A stretch of 6,157 nucleotides of DNA from Bacteroidales bacterium (GTDB taxonomy: Bacteria; Bacteroidota; Bacteroidia; Bacteroidales; JAFGXI01), in NCBI GenBank assembly GCA_026985625.1, contig JALSQC010000419.1, positions 1 to 6,157 of the forward strand. The letters run 5' to 3'. The notes under the pieces were generated by a model. It was given only the letters and a program-made list of their open reading frames with translations, was not told where the DNA came from and searched no databases. Positions within the stretch are counted from its first letter, which is position 1; every line of letters starts with the position of its first letter. Shown one piece after another: positions 5,723 through 6,157 of the stretch. A program made the position numbers and the translations under genes.

Positions 5723-6157
5723 ATGTTATTAAACGATTTATTAAAAAATATTGATATAATAAAAATTATCGGTGATACCGATAAAAATATATCTCAAATA
5801 AATTTTGATTCGAGAAAAGTTTCAAAAGATAATGTTTTTATTGCAACGGTAGGAACAAATGTCGATGGACATAAATTTATAGACTCGTCGATTAAATTGG
5901 GAGCAACAGCAATAATATGCGAAAAATTGCCCGAAAATATTGATAATAATATCACATACATTAAAGTCTCAAATTCCTTAAAAGCACTTGGACTAATATC
6001 ATCTAATTTTTATAACAATCCGTCGAGTAATCTAAAAGTTGTAGGTGTTACCGGAACAAACGGAAAAACTACAATAGCAACATTACTTTACAAAACATTT
6101 AAACTAGCAGGATATAAAGTAGGATTACTATCTACAGTAAAAAATATTATTAACGAT
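5723..6157 (+). CDS. murE: UDP-N-acetylmuramoyl-tripeptide synthetase MurE, N-terminal part (cut by window edge)
   Basis: Role: cytoplasmic ATP-dependent Mur ligase that adds the third amino acid to UDP-MurNAc-L-Ala-D-Glu. Seen: an open frame of 145 codons from ATG at 5723 to the last base without a stop, roughly the first 30% of a typical enzyme. The N-terminal UDP-sugar binding domain shows FDSRKV (28-33), then VFIA (38-41), VDGHKFI (47-53) and GATAII (60-65), a pattern typical of MurE. The ATP-binding P-loop is VTGTNGKTT (109-117, Lys115). The start directly follows the ftsI stop with no gap. The residues that distinguish meso-diaminopimelate from L-lysine use lie beyond the edge; Bacteroidota normally use meso-diaminopimelate. 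MurF is the nearest alternative but is less likely, given the N-terminal motifs and the position right after ftsI. Confidence 0.95.
   Translation, partial: MLLNDLLKNIDIIKIIGDTDKNISQINFDSRKVSKDNVFIATVGTNVDGHKFIDSSIKLGATAIICEKLPENIDNNITYIKVSNSLKALGLISSNFYNNPSSNLKVVGVTGTNGKTTIATLLYKTFKLAGYKVGLLSTVKNIIND

Noticed and set aside
1..6157. Mobile elements, CRISPR arrays, tRNA or other RNA genes, phage or defence genes
   Set aside because: No terminal inverted repeats, transposase motifs, spaced repeats beyond the MraZ boxes or tRNA-like folds were seen. All long frames are core lipid or cell wall/division genes.

Overview
The window looks like a chromosomal segment of an AT-rich member of the Bacteroidota. 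The evidence is strong A+T bias, near absence of Shine-Dalgarno sequences in front of good genes, a perfect Bacteroidota-type -7 element (TAnnTTTG) upstream of mraZ, an FtsL of the divergent Bacteroidota type, an FtsI with a C-terminal PASTA domain, and a glycine-lipid type acyltransferase pair. Genus cannot be determined by eye.

Layout. On the minus strand, positions 1-1595 hold two tightly spaced acyltransferase genes read right to left. The first is a PlsC-type O-acyltransferase (747-1595, GTG start). After 10 bases comes a hemolysin-like GNAT-fold N-acyltransferase (736 down to the left edge, incomplete). Together they resemble GlsA and GlsB, which make N-acyl-3-acyloxyacyl glycine lipids in Bacteroides. 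A 295-base A+T-rich divergent intergenic region (1596-1890) follows. It holds a 14-bp perfect palindrome, a candidate promoter and four 10-bp-spaced MraZ-box repeats.

On the plus strand, 1891 to the right edge is the start of the division and cell wall (dcw) cluster: mraZ, rsmH, ftsL, ftsI and the first 145 codons of murE. Gaps shrink along the operon (11, 5, 0 and 0 bases), so the genes are almost certainly co-transcribed. MraZ probably represses its own operon through the repeats. RsmH methylates 16S rRNA. FtsL and FtsI are septal membrane proteins, FtsI being the septal transpeptidase. MurE adds the third amino acid to the peptidoglycan precursor.

Assessment: every gene belongs to a recognisable family, and I found no evidence of an undescribed system. 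The points most worth a second look are the MraZ-box array, the pairing of lipid genes with the dcw cluster, an Asp-to-Glu change in the acyltransferase motif, the palindrome, and the two identical zero-gap gene junctions.
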